Source of the DNA: Gordonibacter sp. 28C
GTDB taxonomy: Bacteria; Actinomycetota; Coriobacteriia; Coriobacteriales; Eggerthellaceae
Assembly (NCBI RefSeq): GCF_003339845.1
Contig: NZ_PPTR01000003.1
Span: 62,001-126,000 of the forward strand
DNA length: 64,000 nt
Direction: 5' to 3'
Shown here in pieces: positions 35,199 through 43,846 of this stretch; the stretch's first letter is position 1, and each line of letters opens with the position of its first letter. The translations under genes and the position numbers were made by a program. The notes under the pieces were generated by a model. It had not been told where the DNA came from. It did not search any database and worked only from the letters and a program-made list of their open reading frames with translations.

Positions 35199-36023
35199 TC
35201 ACTCCGTCGCCGCAGTCGCGTCGCCCACCATGGCCGAAGAAGCCTGCGACGATACCGGAATACGCTGGGTCGTTCCCATTTGGGCGGGAAGTGAACCTCC
35301 CGCATTGGGCAGGTCCGCCTCGTCGGTGCGCACCGGATCTCCGCGCTTCGCCGGCACCTCGTAACCGTGAGGCAGCTTCACTCCGGCCTCTCGCGCCTCA
35401 TCGGCTTTTTCAAGAATGGCCGTGACCGCAGCCTCCACCGCCGACAGGTACTTTCCGTACCAAGCCTTGCGAATACGGCTCACGAACAGGCAGATAGCCG
35501 CAGCGACAAGACCGGCGACCGTGGTGTCAAATGCGATGAGCAGCGAGGTGGACAGCGCATCTATATCTCCTTGACCCATAGCGACGATGCCGGGACCCAG
35601 GGGAATGAGCGTGCCCATGAGACCGAACATCGGCGCCACCTTCGATGCGAAATCGGTTCGCCCGGCGATACGCCGATACCGCTCGTCAAGCCCCGCCACC
35701 TCGCGCTTGGCAAGCGCGTAGAGGTCGGTTTGGGGCAACCCCATGTTTCGCGAAACCGTGAGCAGCGCCTGCTTCTGGTGCTTGAGCATGCCGCTCTGCC
35801 CGATAACATCGTCCACTTCGCTATAGCTCGCTTCGTACACGGCGTTCACGAAGCGCGGCACGTTCTCGCGATAGTGCCGCCGCTCCATGATCACCTCGAC
35901 AACGAGCGAACCGACGCAGAACACTGCGTACACGATGAGCGCGGCCAACACGATCATCACCGGTACAAGCAGGTCTTGAGACACCAAATGTAGAATATCC
36001 TTCAAGTACAGCTCACCGTTCAT
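35199..36023 (-). CDS. MotA/TolQ/ExbB proton-channel family protein
   Basis: 274 residues with three membrane spans: ~18-40, ~130-150 and ~158-182. The second and third spans carry the family signature KVAPMFGLMGTLIPLGPG and LLIAFDTTVAGLVAAAICLF, with the conserved Thr residues lining the proton path in ExbB. Cytoplasmic loop between spans 1 and 2 is ~85 residues; the tail (~190-274) is long and hydrophilic. The ATG overlaps the stop of the PASTA/Ig-like gene (ATGA) and the ExbD-like gene follows after 3 bases. Such channels turn proton flow into mechanical work on a partner protein. Confidence 0.93.
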   Translation of the reverse strand: MNGELYLKDILHLVSQDLLVPVMIVLAALIVYAVFCVGSLVVEVIMERRHYRENVPRFVNAVYEASYSEVDDVIGQSGMLKHQKQALLTVSRNMGLPQTDLYALAKREVAGLDERYRRIAGRTDFASKVAPMFGLMGTLIPLGPGIVAMGQGDIDALSTSLLIAFDTTVAGLVAAAICLFVSRIRKAWYGKYLSAVEAAVTAILEKADEAREAGVKLPHGYEVPAKRGDPVRTDEADLPNAGGSLPAQMGTTQRIPVSSQASSAMVGDATAATE

Positions 36024-38095
36024 AGGGCCATTTCCCTTCTCAACCTCGTCCTAGACATGAATCCACCCACCGTCATCACCGCGAGCACGCCTGGCAGCAG
36101 GAACGGCTCGAGCGGATTGCATAAATCAACGGGATCGATATTCGACTCGGCTTTGCTCATCATCTCGAACACCTGCCAACGCTTGCCGCTCCCGTCTCCT
36201 CCGCCCGCGCCCGAATCGGCTCCCTGGGAGGCGTCGGCGTTGGACTCTGTCTGATTGGACAGACCGAGCACCGTCTGGGTGCCGGACGCGTCAGAAGAAC
36301 CGGCATCGGATCCTGGTCCCGTGCCAACGGTTCCGGTGCCCTCGCCGTTCGGACCGGAGGGGTTGGTCGTCTCGTTCCCAGGATTCTTTTCCCGTATCGG
36401 CGCGGCTCCTTGCATGACAATTTTGACAGTGTTGATGAATTTGACCGTTTTTTCGCCTGCGGAGTCCGTTAGGCTCGAAGAGCCGAGCACCAAGCGGAAC
36501 CGGCGCCCCTCGCCCATGCCGCCGAAGTCCTTCTCCGTCGTATCGGGGCGCCAGCTGTCGCGCAAGGCCAGCATCGGCTCTGCTGCGACCCTTCCGTTCT
36601 CAACGCCGATGTCCATGTTCGGGAAGTAATAGCTTGGACGGTTGAACAGATAATCGGCGGAAATCTTGTTGCCGCCGCCACCGCCCTTGTTGTCGTTCGC
36701 GAAAAATTGGAAATACGAAACCTCGCCCGCAACTAGCTCGAGATCAGCGAGAAACCTCGACAGCGTCACGCCCTCGGCGGACAGCGTCGCGTAATGGCCG
36801 TTGTTCGTCACCACCGTATATGCGGCCTGCGCGGTTCCCAGTGCCGCGAAGGACCCGACGTCGTAGACCTTGGTCTTCGCCGGCGTATCGATGCCGTTCG
36901 CGATGTCCTCTTCGTAGGTTATCTCCACCTTAAGCGAATTCGACGGCCAGTTCTCGGCGTTGTAGCGCCCTGTGTCGATGACAACGTACACGTACCCCGA
37001 AACACTGCCATCCATGCCTCCCGACACCGTCGCCACCGCGCGCACGGAGCCGTCGTCCTTGGGCTTTATCCTGCCGGTGTCGGGATTGATGTAGCATATC
37101 TCCGAATCGGTGACCGACCAGACGAGGTTGTCTATCCGATCGCCTTCCCAGGTATGCTTCTCTGTACCGTCGCTATAGTAGACCGTAGCGTACAAATCGG
37201 CACCTTCGGTGCCGTCGAGCGTCTCTTTGAACATGACGCGCTCGTCTCTGTATGGCGTGCCGTCCGCTTTGGTAACGGCAACTTCGGTCACATAGGCACC
37301 ATCCTGTCCGACGATCTTGACATCGATTCGTCCAACCACTTCTCCGTATTTCTGCGAGGTGCACGTGATGGTGACGATTCCGTCCGCAAGAGCCGTCAGC
37401 ATACCGGCGGGGTCGACGGTCGCAATGCCGGTATCGCCCGAAGTCCAAAGCAAAGGTACGCTCTGCGATGCCGCCGGCTCCGTCTTTCCCGTACTCCACG
37501 TGACCGATGCGAGAAGCTGAATCTTGCCGCCTTTTTGCTTCACCGTCGGAATCTGCCCCTGCGCGACATCGGGATACCAAACGGGGTTGTCCGCTTCCGC
37601 ATCGTAGTATCCGACGATCAGATCGGTCAATGCGGGCGTCTCCGCCTGCCGCTCCTCGCTTGTCAAGGTAACCGTGCTTCCAGGCACCACAGAAGTTGAC
37701 GCCGCAGGATCCTGACTCGTAACGACTGAAGTGCTGGTTTCCGGGCCGTTGACAGCGACGGAAAGTCCAAGGGCTTCGATCTGCGAGCGCGCGGCGGGAA
37801 CCGCAGCGCCCATCACATACGGTACGTTGACGTACGTCGGCTCAACCGGAGGATCGACCTCGCCTTCGCCTTCTTCGACAGAGCCTTCATCGCCGTCTGC
37901 GGCAAAGGCGGCCTGGTGCGACGTCTCCAAGGAAAAGCCCGTATCGGCGACAACGATAGAAGGAACGCACAACGAGACGCACAGAACAGACGCCGTAAAC
38001 AGAGCTAGCATACGTCGAGCGACGTCGTTTGAAGCGAGAACAACGCGAACGAACGAGAACGGACGTTGCACAAAGCGGTGCGATGGCGCCTTCAT
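36020..38095 (-). CDS. Exported PASTA/Ig-like membrane-anchored protein
   Basis: 691 residues. Signal sequence ~20-50 (MLALFTASVLCVSLCVPSIV). A PASTA-like unit is at ~80-145 (VNVPYVMGAAVPAARSQIEA ... DPAASTSVVPGSTVTL), then two Ig-like units of the BIG2 type (LWTSGDTGIATVDPAGMLTA; LVWSVTDSEICYINPDTGRI). The C-terminal half contains VTLSRFLADLELVAG...ISADYLFNRPSYYFPN, a Gly/Ser/Thr-rich linker and one C-terminal span (PGVLAVMTVGGFM) with RTRLRREMAL facing the cytoplasm. No sortase motif. As the first gene of the operon, overlapping the ExbB-like gene, it is the likely cargo or transducer of the channel. AGGGGGAGGG precedes the ATG. Confidence 0.82.
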   Translation of the reverse strand: MKAPSHRFVQRPFSFVRVVLASNDVARRMLALFTASVLCVSLCVPSIVVADTGFSLETSHQAAFAADGDEGSVEEGEGEVDPPVEPTYVNVPYVMGAAVPAARSQIEALGLSVAVNGPETSTSVVTSQDPAASTSVVPGSTVTLTSEERQAETPALTDLIVGYYDAEADNPVWYPDVAQGQIPTVKQKGGKIQLLASVTWSTGKTEPAASQSVPLLWTSGDTGIATVDPAGMLTALADGIVTITCTSQKYGEVVGRIDVKIVGQDGAYVTEVAVTKADGTPYRDERVMFKETLDGTEGADLYATVYYSDGTEKHTWEGDRIDNLVWSVTDSEICYINPDTGRIKPKDDGSVRAVATVSGGMDGSVSGYVYVVIDTGRYNAENWPSNSLKVEITYEEDIANGIDTPAKTKVYDVGSFAALGTAQAAYTVVTNNGHYATLSAEGVTLSRFLADLELVAGEVSYFQFFANDNKGGGGGNKISADYLFNRPSYYFPNMDIGVENGRVAAEPMLALRDSWRPDTTEKDFGGMGEGRRFRLVLGSSSLTDSAGEKTVKFINTVKIVMQGAAPIREKNPGNETTNPSGPNGEGTGTVGTGPGSDAGSSDASGTQTVLGLSNQTESNADASQGADSGAGGGDGSGKRWQVFEMMSKAESNIDPVDLCNPLEPFLLPGVLAVMTVGGFMSRTRLRREMAL

Positions 38096-38315
38096 CGAAG
38101 AGCCCTCCCCCTGTACGTCGATTCCGGCCCCGAACACATAGGTCGCCCGCTTTCGACGCGAGCGTGCCCGTGCGCCGAAAGCGGGCGCCAAGAAGCGCCC
38201 GCCGCACCGCGTGCTTCGCTCGCCCGTTTCGTATCGCTACCCCGCATGCTCTTCCTCTCTACATCTTTTATCTCGTGCACGAATTATTCAATTTTAAGAA
38301 TATATTTCGATTTTC

Positions 38316-38321
38316 ATTATA
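38316..38321 (-). promoter_or_regulatory. -10 element of the surface operon
   Basis: TATAAT on the minus strand in a very AT-rich stretch, ~220 bases before the ATG at 38095. The -35 position is poor (TTCCCG), consistent with activator dependence on the box at 38344-38362. The whole intergenic region 38096-38573 is AT-rich and holds no gene. Confidence 0.6.
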
Positions 38322-38343
38322 GTTTTATTAGTACAAACGGGAA

Positions 38344-38362
38344 CCTAGACCTTTGGTTTAGG
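38344..38362. promoter_or_regulatory. Inverted-repeat operator, copy 1 (CCTAGAC-N5-GTTTAGG)
   Basis: A 19-bp inverted repeat 22 bases upstream of the minus-strand -10 TATAAT, centred near -44. A near-identical box occurs at 43682-43700. The neighbouring LuxR-type gene is the obvious candidate binder; it could also serve that gene's own promoter. Confidence 0.6.
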
Positions 38363-38573
38363 TTACGTGGAATCGGCAAACCTTTAACATGTTGATTGCG
38401 CCTTTCAACATCGAAGCCGATCGAGAAGCCATGCGAGCCAAGGCAGGTGCAAAACATAAAAATCATGCGGACTATCTGATTCAGTTTTCCATGTATCGCG
38501 GTCAACATTGTATTATTATGAGAGTATTCTAAAGAAAGAATATCGAAGAGGATCGACCACGAAAGCGTGAACC

Positions 38574-40202
38574 GTGTCCCTGCACCTGCGCGACATATCG
38601 AACGAGGAGCTGCGCCGCTGGTGCGGATTCTCGTTGTTCGCAGCTTGGCTCGTGCTGCTGCCGCGCACCGTCATGACGAACTCGACGGTCATGCACTCCC
38701 ACGCGCTCGCCCTCGGTTGTGTTTTCGTCGCGCTGTTCGTCGTGTTGGCCGCTGCCGACGCGGTGCGTGCAGGCCGAGGCGAGCGGATACTGCTCGTCTT
38801 GTGCGCCGTCGTGGGCACCGTCTCGGGATTGGCCTTTTTGGCCCAACCGGGGACGAATGCGAGGTTCGCCTGCTTTGCAGCGGAGATGGCCGCCTGCATC
38901 GGCCTGCTGTTGCATTGGGGGCGGCTGTTGGCGTCGCAGCCGCTGGACAAGCTGTTCGCCTGCGCGCTCGGGGCTCTTGCAGCCACCGCCGCCCTGCATT
39001 TCCTCGTTGTGGGTTTAGGCGCCGCCGTTTCGTTGCTGGGCAACGCCCATGCGTTTTCGGACTTCATGCTGGGGGCTTTGGCTTTGCTGCCAGCGGCTTC
39101 CAGCATGTTGGGCTGGCCGACGACTCCCCATGCGAGCGACGCCCTGTGGACGGAGGGTTCGGACGCGGCTTTCGCGCCTCCGGAAGACGCGGCGATCGAG
39201 CCGGTCCGCGAAAGTCGATCAAAGGCCACGCACGTATCCGTGCCCCTTTCTTACACCGTCATCCTCTGTCTGGCCTCGTTCATCGCATCGTTCGTGAGCG
39301 GGTTCACCTATCTGCCCCACTACGTTGATTGGAACCTCACGGCCAGCTTGCGTTCGACCATCGTTCTGGCAGCGGCCGTCTGCGCAGGGCGGTACCTGCT
39401 GCGAAAGCCGGTGCTCACGCTGTCCCACGCGAACGTGCTGTTGCTGTTCAGCTTGCTGCTCACGGTGCTGGGTCTTTCGGCCCTCACCGTGAACGACCCG
39501 GCGGTGTCCGTGGTCGCGCGCGGCATGCTGGATGCCGCGCGCGACTGCTATTTCGCTGTGGCGCTCGTGCTGTTCTGCGGCCTCGTTCGGGAATACCGGC
39601 TGCCCTTCCTGCCCGCGTTCGCGTTGGGCATGCTGGGCACGGGGCTCTTCTGGGGCTACGACCTGGGCGTGTTCGCGAAACGCCTTCTCGGCTACGATCT
39701 GCAGACGCTCGCACCCCTTTCGGCAGCATGCACCGCCGTGCTGGCCGCCGCCTTCTTCCTGCTGTTCGTGCGCGGGCCGGGTCGCGCAAGCGAGTCGCCG
39801 GAGGCTCTCGACACCGCAAGGGGCGGCGCGAACCCGAGAGCTCGAAAGGATACGTCGGTCGACGGCACAGCGTCTGCCGACGAAACGCGGAAGGCTCCCG
39901 AGCCCGAACCGCAACTCGACGCCGCCTCGGCCCGCCAGATCATCGAGAAGACGCACGAGGACGTACTCGCCCCCTACCAGCTGTCGCCCCGCGAGCTGCA
40001 GGTGTCGCTGCTCGTGTTGGACGGCTTCACCGCTGCGGCCGCTTCCGAAAAGCTGGGCATATCCATCGCCACCGTGAAGTTCCACTTGGGGAACGCCTAT
40101 CGCAAAATCGGCATCCAATCCAAATCGGAGCTCGTCCAGCTGGCAAAACGCAGCGAGGAAGCAATCGTGGACGAGGGAAAGGAAACGCCGCATGCCGAGT
40201 GA
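38574..40202 (+). CDS. Membrane-embedded LuxR-family transcriptional regulator
   Basis: 542 residues. Residues ~15-410 contain about 12 hydrophobic spans arranged like a transporter; after a Glu/Pro-rich linker the C-terminal ~65 residues are a LuxR/GerE helix-turn-helix (LSPRELQVSLLVLDGFTAAA, then SEKLGISIATVKFHLGNAYR). This one-component architecture is abundant in Eggerthellaceae. It probably senses a ligand in the membrane and activates the adjacent uptake genes. GTG start at 38574 has only a weak ribosome site. Its stop overlaps the start of the binding-protein gene by 11 bases, so the two are co-translated. Confidence 0.88.
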   Translation: MSLHLRDISNEELRRWCGFSLFAAWLVLLPRTVMTNSTVMHSHALALGCVFVALFVVLAAADAVRAGRGERILLVLCAVVGTVSGLAFLAQPGTNARFACFAAEMAACIGLLLHWGRLLASQPLDKLFACALGALAATAALHFLVVGLGAAVSLLGNAHAFSDFMLGALALLPAASSMLGWPTTPHASDALWTEGSDAAFAPPEDAAIEPVRESRSKATHVSVPLSYTVILCLASFIASFVSGFTYLPHYVDWNLTASLRSTIVLAAAVCAGRYLLRKPVLTLSHANVLLLFSLLLTVLGLSALTVNDPAVSVVARGMLDAARDCYFAVALVLFCGLVREYRLPFLPAFALGMLGTGLFWGYDLGVFAKRLLGYDLQTLAPLSAACTAVLAAAFFLLFVRGPGRASESPEALDTARGGANPRARKDTSVDGTASADETRKAPEPEPQLDAASARQIIEKTHEDVLAPYQLSPRELQVSLLVLDGFTAAAASEKLGISIATVKFHLGNAYRKIGIQSKSELVQLAKRSEEAIVDEGKETPHAE

Positions 40203-41316
40203 ACACCGTTCCCCTCTCACGCGTCGCAGGTTCGTGCAGGGCGCCGTGCTCGCCTTGGCGGCCGGCGCGGCGGGCGGGCTCGTGTCCGGCTGCACGGCGT
40301 TCGACGAGTTTTTCACCGGCAAGCGCGTGCTGGCCGACGACACGGGACGCGACGTGACCATACCCACGCCCTCCGCGCTCTCGAACGTGTACTTCACCTC
40401 CGGTCTGGCGCAGGTGTTCTGCTTCACCATGGCACCCGACCTGCTGGCGGGAACCGCCATCTCGTTCACCAACGAGCAACTGGAGCTTCTGCCCGTGGGA
40501 ACCGGCGATCTCGCCTTTATGGGCTCGCTCTCCCAAGGAAGCGTCATCGACAAGGACATGCTGCGCTATCAAAACGTGCAGCTCATCTTCTCCATTTCGG
40601 GCACCGACCTCACCGACGTGAACGTGGCCGACGCGCTGGCGTTGCAAGAGCAGACGGGCATACCCGTGTTCCTGATCGACGGCTCGTTCGACCGCATTGG
40701 CGACACGTACCGGCTGCTGGGCAACGCGCTGGGCCGGCCCGAGCGCGCCGAGGAGCTGGCGGCGTATTGCGAGCGCATCTACCGCGACGTCACGCAGGCG
40801 GTGTCCGGCGTGCCGAAGTCGCAGCGCGTGCGCTACTACTTCGCCGAAGGGCCCGAGGGCCTGCAAACCGAACCGAACGCCTCGCAGCATTCGCTGGCCT
40901 TCCAGGTGGCGGGCGGCGCGAACGTGGCCGCCGACGCGCCGCTGTCCCTGGGGCGCAACGACATGGCCGACGTGACCGTGGAGCAAGTCGCGGAGTGGGA
41001 CCCGGAGGTCATCGTCGCGTGGGACTGGCAGAGCAGGGGCGGCGCCGACCAGCTCATCCGCGCCTCGTCAGCCTGGCAGGACGTCTCCGCCGTGAAGAAC
41101 GGCCGCGTGTACGCCATGCCGCACGTGCCCTTCCCCTTCTGCGACCGCCCGCCCGGCGTGAACCGCTTCCTGGGCATCCAGTGGCTGGCGAACCTGTTCT
41201 ACCCCGGCTACTACGACGTGGACATGGTGGAGGTCGTGCGCGACTTCTGCTCCACCTGCTACTGGCGCGACATCAGCCGCGCCCAAGCCGAGCGGATCTT
41301 GGGGATGGAGGGGTAG
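40192..41316 (+). CDS. Metal-chelate/cobalamin-type ABC substrate-binding lipoprotein
   Basis: 374 residues. Tat-like signal RRRFVQGAVLALAAGAAGGL and lipobox VSGC (~33). Class III binding protein: DDTGRDVTIPTPSALSNVYF opening, EVIVAWDWQSR and RPPGVNRFLGIQW. Paralogue of the protein at 24031-25230 and, more distantly, of that at 45798-46931. Begins inside the end of the LuxR gene and converges on the ABC ATPase at 41386. Putative ligands: ferric siderophore, haem or corrinoid. Confidence 0.9.
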   Translation: MPSEHRSPLTRRRFVQGAVLALAAGAAGGLVSGCTAFDEFFTGKRVLADDTGRDVTIPTPSALSNVYFTSGLAQVFCFTMAPDLLAGTAISFTNEQLELLPVGTGDLAFMGSLSQGSVIDKDMLRYQNVQLIFSISGTDLTDVNVADALALQEQTGIPVFLIDGSFDRIGDTYRLLGNALGRPERAEELAAYCERIYRDVTQAVSGVPKSQRVRYYFAEGPEGLQTEPNASQHSLAFQVAGGANVAADAPLSLGRNDMADVTVEQVAEWDPEVIVAWDWQSRGGADQLIRASSAWQDVSAVKNGRVYAMPHVPFPFCDRPPGVNRFLGIQWLANLFYPGYYDVDMVEVVRDFCSTCYWRDISRAQAERILGMEG

Positions 41317-41385
41317 CGCTCCTCCTTGCAGGATTGGCCCTGCCCCGGCTCGCCCTGCGCGGGCCGCGCCGCATTCCCCACCCCG

Positions 41386-42282
41386 CTACAGCGGCACGCA
41401 CACGGTGGTGCGGCTGCCGGTGGACAGCTCCACGTCGATGACGTTGAGCTGGGTGTGGTAGATATCCTCCAGCTGCTCGCGGGTCATGACGTCGCGGGGC
41501 GCGCCCTCGGCGCCGATGAGGCCGTCCTTCATCACGATGACGCGATCGGCGCAGTAGAACGCGTGGTAGGGGTCGTGCGTCACCATGAGCACGCTCACGC
41601 CCGTCTTCGCCAGGTCCTTCATGCGCGACAGCACGATCTGCTGGTTGCCGAAGTCGAGGCTCGCCGTGGGCTCGTCCATGATGATGAGGTCGGGCTGCTG
41701 CGTGAGCGCCCGCGCCACCAAGATGAGCTGCTGCTGGCCGCCCGAGAGCTTCGTGTACGTGCGCTGTGCCAAATGGTCGATACCCAGAAGGCACATGGCC
41801 CTCCATGCGATGCGTCGGTCCTCCGGCGTGGTGCGCGACATGCGCCCCACGTAGGGCGTGCGCCCCATGAGCACCACGTCGGCCACGCTGAACGGGAACG
41901 GCGGCGTGTGCGCCTGGGGGATGTAGGCGAACATCTGCGCACGCTCGCGGTCGGTGAGGTGCAGCACGCTCTTGCCCTCCATGGTCACCTCGCCCGACAG
42001 CGGCTTGATAAGGCCCAGGATGTTCTTCAGCAGCGTGGTCTTGCCGCAGCCGTTCGCGCCGATGACGCACACGAAGTCGCCGCGCGCCACGTCGAACGAC
42101 ACGCCGTGCACGATCTCCTTGCGCCCGTAGCCGCAGTGCAGGTCGTGCACCTTGAGCAGGGATCCTCCCGACTCGTGGACGCGCCACGCCGACGCCGCAG
42201 CGGACGCGCCGGCACCGCCGGCAACCGCGCCCCTATCCACCGCCGCGGCCGCGCCGCCCTTCTCCATCGCCTCGAGCGCCAC
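41386..42282 (-). CDS. FecE/BtuD-type ABC importer ATPase
   Basis: 298 residues. An Ala/Gly-rich N-terminal ~35 residues (MALEAMEKGGAAAAVDRG) precede the ATPase core: Walker A GANGCGKT (~73-80), signature LSGGQQQL, Walker B LIIMDEPTASLD. The core is ~255 residues, as usual for siderophore/cobalamin importers. GTG start one base after the permease stop, with AGGGGTGG inside the permease end, so the two are translationally coupled. Confidence 0.93.
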   Translation of the reverse strand: MALEAMEKGGAAAAVDRGAVAGGAGASAAASAWRVHESGGSLLKVHDLHCGYGRKEIVHGVSFDVARGDFVCVIGANGCGKTTLLKNILGLIKPLSGEVTMEGKSVLHLTDRERAQMFAYIPQAHTPPFPFSVADVVLMGRTPYVGRMSRTTPEDRRIAWRAMCLLGIDHLAQRTYTKLSGGQQQLILVARALTQQPDLIIMDEPTASLDFGNQQIVLSRMKDLAKTGVSVLMVTHDPYHAFYCADRVIVMKDGLIGAEGAPRDVMTREQLEDIYHTQLNVIDVELSTGSRTTVCVPL

Positions 42283-42283
42283 G

Positions 42284-43579
42284 TTACCACCCCTTCATGT
42301 TGTGCCTGAAAATGAATATGAAGAACGGCACGCCGAGTATGGCCGTGAGGATGCCGATGGGTATCTCCGTGGACGACACCAAGCGGGCGATGTCGTCCAC
42401 CAGCAGCAGGTAGCTGGCCCCTATGAACATGGAGGCGGGCAGCAGCACCTTGTAGTTCGGCCCCACGATGGCGCGCGCCAAATGAGGGATGACCAGGCCC
42501 ACCCAGCCCACGATGCCCGACACGGCCACCGAGCACGCCACGATGAGCGTGGAGGCGAATATCACGATGAGCCGCACGCGCTTCGTGTTGATGCCTAGGC
42601 TCTTGGCCTCCTCCTCGCCGAACGACAGCACGTTGAGCTTCCAGCGCTCCAGGATGAGCATCACGAAGCCCAACACCATGGGCAGCAGGATCATCCAGAA
42701 GTCGGCCTGGTCGATGCGCGAGAAGCTGCCCATGAGCCAGAACGTGATGGCGGGCAGCTTGTCGTTGGCGTCGGCCATGAACTTCACGAGCGACGTGCAC
42801 GATTGGAACAGCGTGGACACCAGCATGCCGCCCAGCACCAGGCCCAGTATGGCGTCGTACTTGTTCACCATCTTGTTCATCCACACGGCGCCCCCCACGG
42901 CCACCATGGCGCCGATGAAGGCGAACAGCTGCACGTAGATGTTCGACAGGTCCAAAAGCAACGCCAGGCACGCGCCGAAGCTCGCGCCGGCCGAGGCGCC
43001 CAGCAAATCGGGCGACACGAGCGGGTTCTTGAACATGCCCTGGTAGCTGGCACCGGCCACGGCCAGCGCCGCGCCCACCATGACCACCACCAAGATGCGC
43101 GGCAGGCGTATGTTCACCAACGCCGTGGCCATCTTCGGATCCACGTCCACCAAGGGGATGGTCACGCCGAACGCGCCCTGCATCACGCCGGCCAGCCAGT
43201 TGTTGATGAGGCCCCCCAGCGTCTGCACCAACTCGACGGGGTTGATGGGATAGCGCCCGAACGCGAACGACAGCACCATGATGCCCACCAGCGAGGCCGC
43301 GATGGCCGCCTTGATCCACAGGGGGACCCTCTTGTTCAGAGCCTCCTCGGCGCGCTCGTCGGACGCGTCCAGCTCTTGCAGAAGCCCAGCCTTCGCCTTC
43401 GACGGCGAAACGGGGATCGCGGCAGATGCCAAAGCGGGAGCCGCAACCGTCGCTTCCGCAGAAGTAGAGGCCGGCGTGTCCGTGCGACGTGTTCGCGCGA
43501 AGAGGGGGCGGCCGACGCGCGGCCGCTCCGATTCGGCCGCTTTCGCGAACCCGTCGTCCAACTCCCTCGTCTCGCCCAC
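42284..43579 (-). CDS. FecCD-family ABC importer permease
   Basis: 431 residues; the first ~90 are a hydrophilic Ala/Glu/Arg-rich extension, unusual for the family (~330). The rest is a FecCD/BtuC permease with ~9-10 spans and the motifs RLPRILVVVMVGAALAVAGA, NPLVSPDLLGASAGASFG and GWVGLVIPHLARAIVG. GTG start at 43579 follows GGGGGG. Preceded by a -10 and the shared operator box (43653-43700). Confidence 0.92.
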   Translation of the reverse strand: MGETRELDDGFAKAAESERPRVGRPLFARTRRTDTPASTSAEATVAAPALASAAIPVSPSKAKAGLLQELDASDERAEEALNKRVPLWIKAAIAASLVGIMVLSFAFGRYPINPVELVQTLGGLINNWLAGVMQGAFGVTIPLVDVDPKMATALVNIRLPRILVVVMVGAALAVAGASYQGMFKNPLVSPDLLGASAGASFGACLALLLDLSNIYVQLFAFIGAMVAVGGAVWMNKMVNKYDAILGLVLGGMLVSTLFQSCTSLVKFMADANDKLPAITFWLMGSFSRIDQADFWMILLPMVLGFVMLILERWKLNVLSFGEEEAKSLGINTKRVRLIVIFASTLIVACSVAVSGIVGWVGLVIPHLARAIVGPNYKVLLPASMFIGASYLLLVDDIARLVSSTEIPIGILTAILGVPFFIFIFRHNMKGW

Positions 43580-43652
43580 GCAAGCCCCCCATCCAATGCC
43601 CCCTCAAGCTCTTTTCGCCTGTCGGGGTCTCGTCGTAAAGTATTCTTATTTA

Positions 43653-43658
43653 ACTATA
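43653..43658 (-). promoter_or_regulatory. -10 element of the permease/ATPase operon (41386-43579)
   Basis: TATAGT on the minus strand, 23 bases downstream of the operator box at 43682-43700, the same geometry as in the surface operon (22 bases). Leader is ~65 bases to the GTG at 43579. Confidence 0.55.
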
Positions 43659-43681
43659 GAAGGGAGGAGGGGCGATGACAC

Positions 43682-43700
43682 CCTAGACGTTTGGTATAGG
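43682..43700. promoter_or_regulatory. Inverted-repeat operator, copy 2 (CCTAGAC-N5-GTATAGG)
   Basis: Differs from the box at 38344-38362 at one arm position and one spacer position. Lies between two divergent importer operons, centred near -45 to the minus-strand start and near -97 to the plus-strand start. Confidence 0.6.
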
Positions 43701-43752
43701 CCCCTACCAGCTTCAACCGATTCCACAACCGGTTTCTTTTTTATATACCCAA

Positions 43753-43781
43753 TTGATAATATTCCGTTTATAGGATATATT
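43753..43781 (+). promoter_or_regulatory. Promoter of the second importer operon
   Basis: TTGATA (43753-43758), 17-bp spacer, TATATT (43776-43781): a good sigma-70 promoter for the genes at 43847-46931. A 17-bp imperfect direct repeat (43761-43777 and 43794-43810) overlaps it and may be a second regulator site. Confidence 0.65.
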
Positions 43782-43846
43782 TGTCGAAGCATTATTCTGT
43801 TTACAGACTATAGGGGGCGAGGACGATCGAGGCTCTTGAACAGACC

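Noticed and set aside
34761-36023. Flagellar MotA/MotB pair
   Set aside because: The small partner lacks a peptidoglycan-binding OmpA-like domain and no flagellar genes are present; ExbB/ExbD-like fits better.
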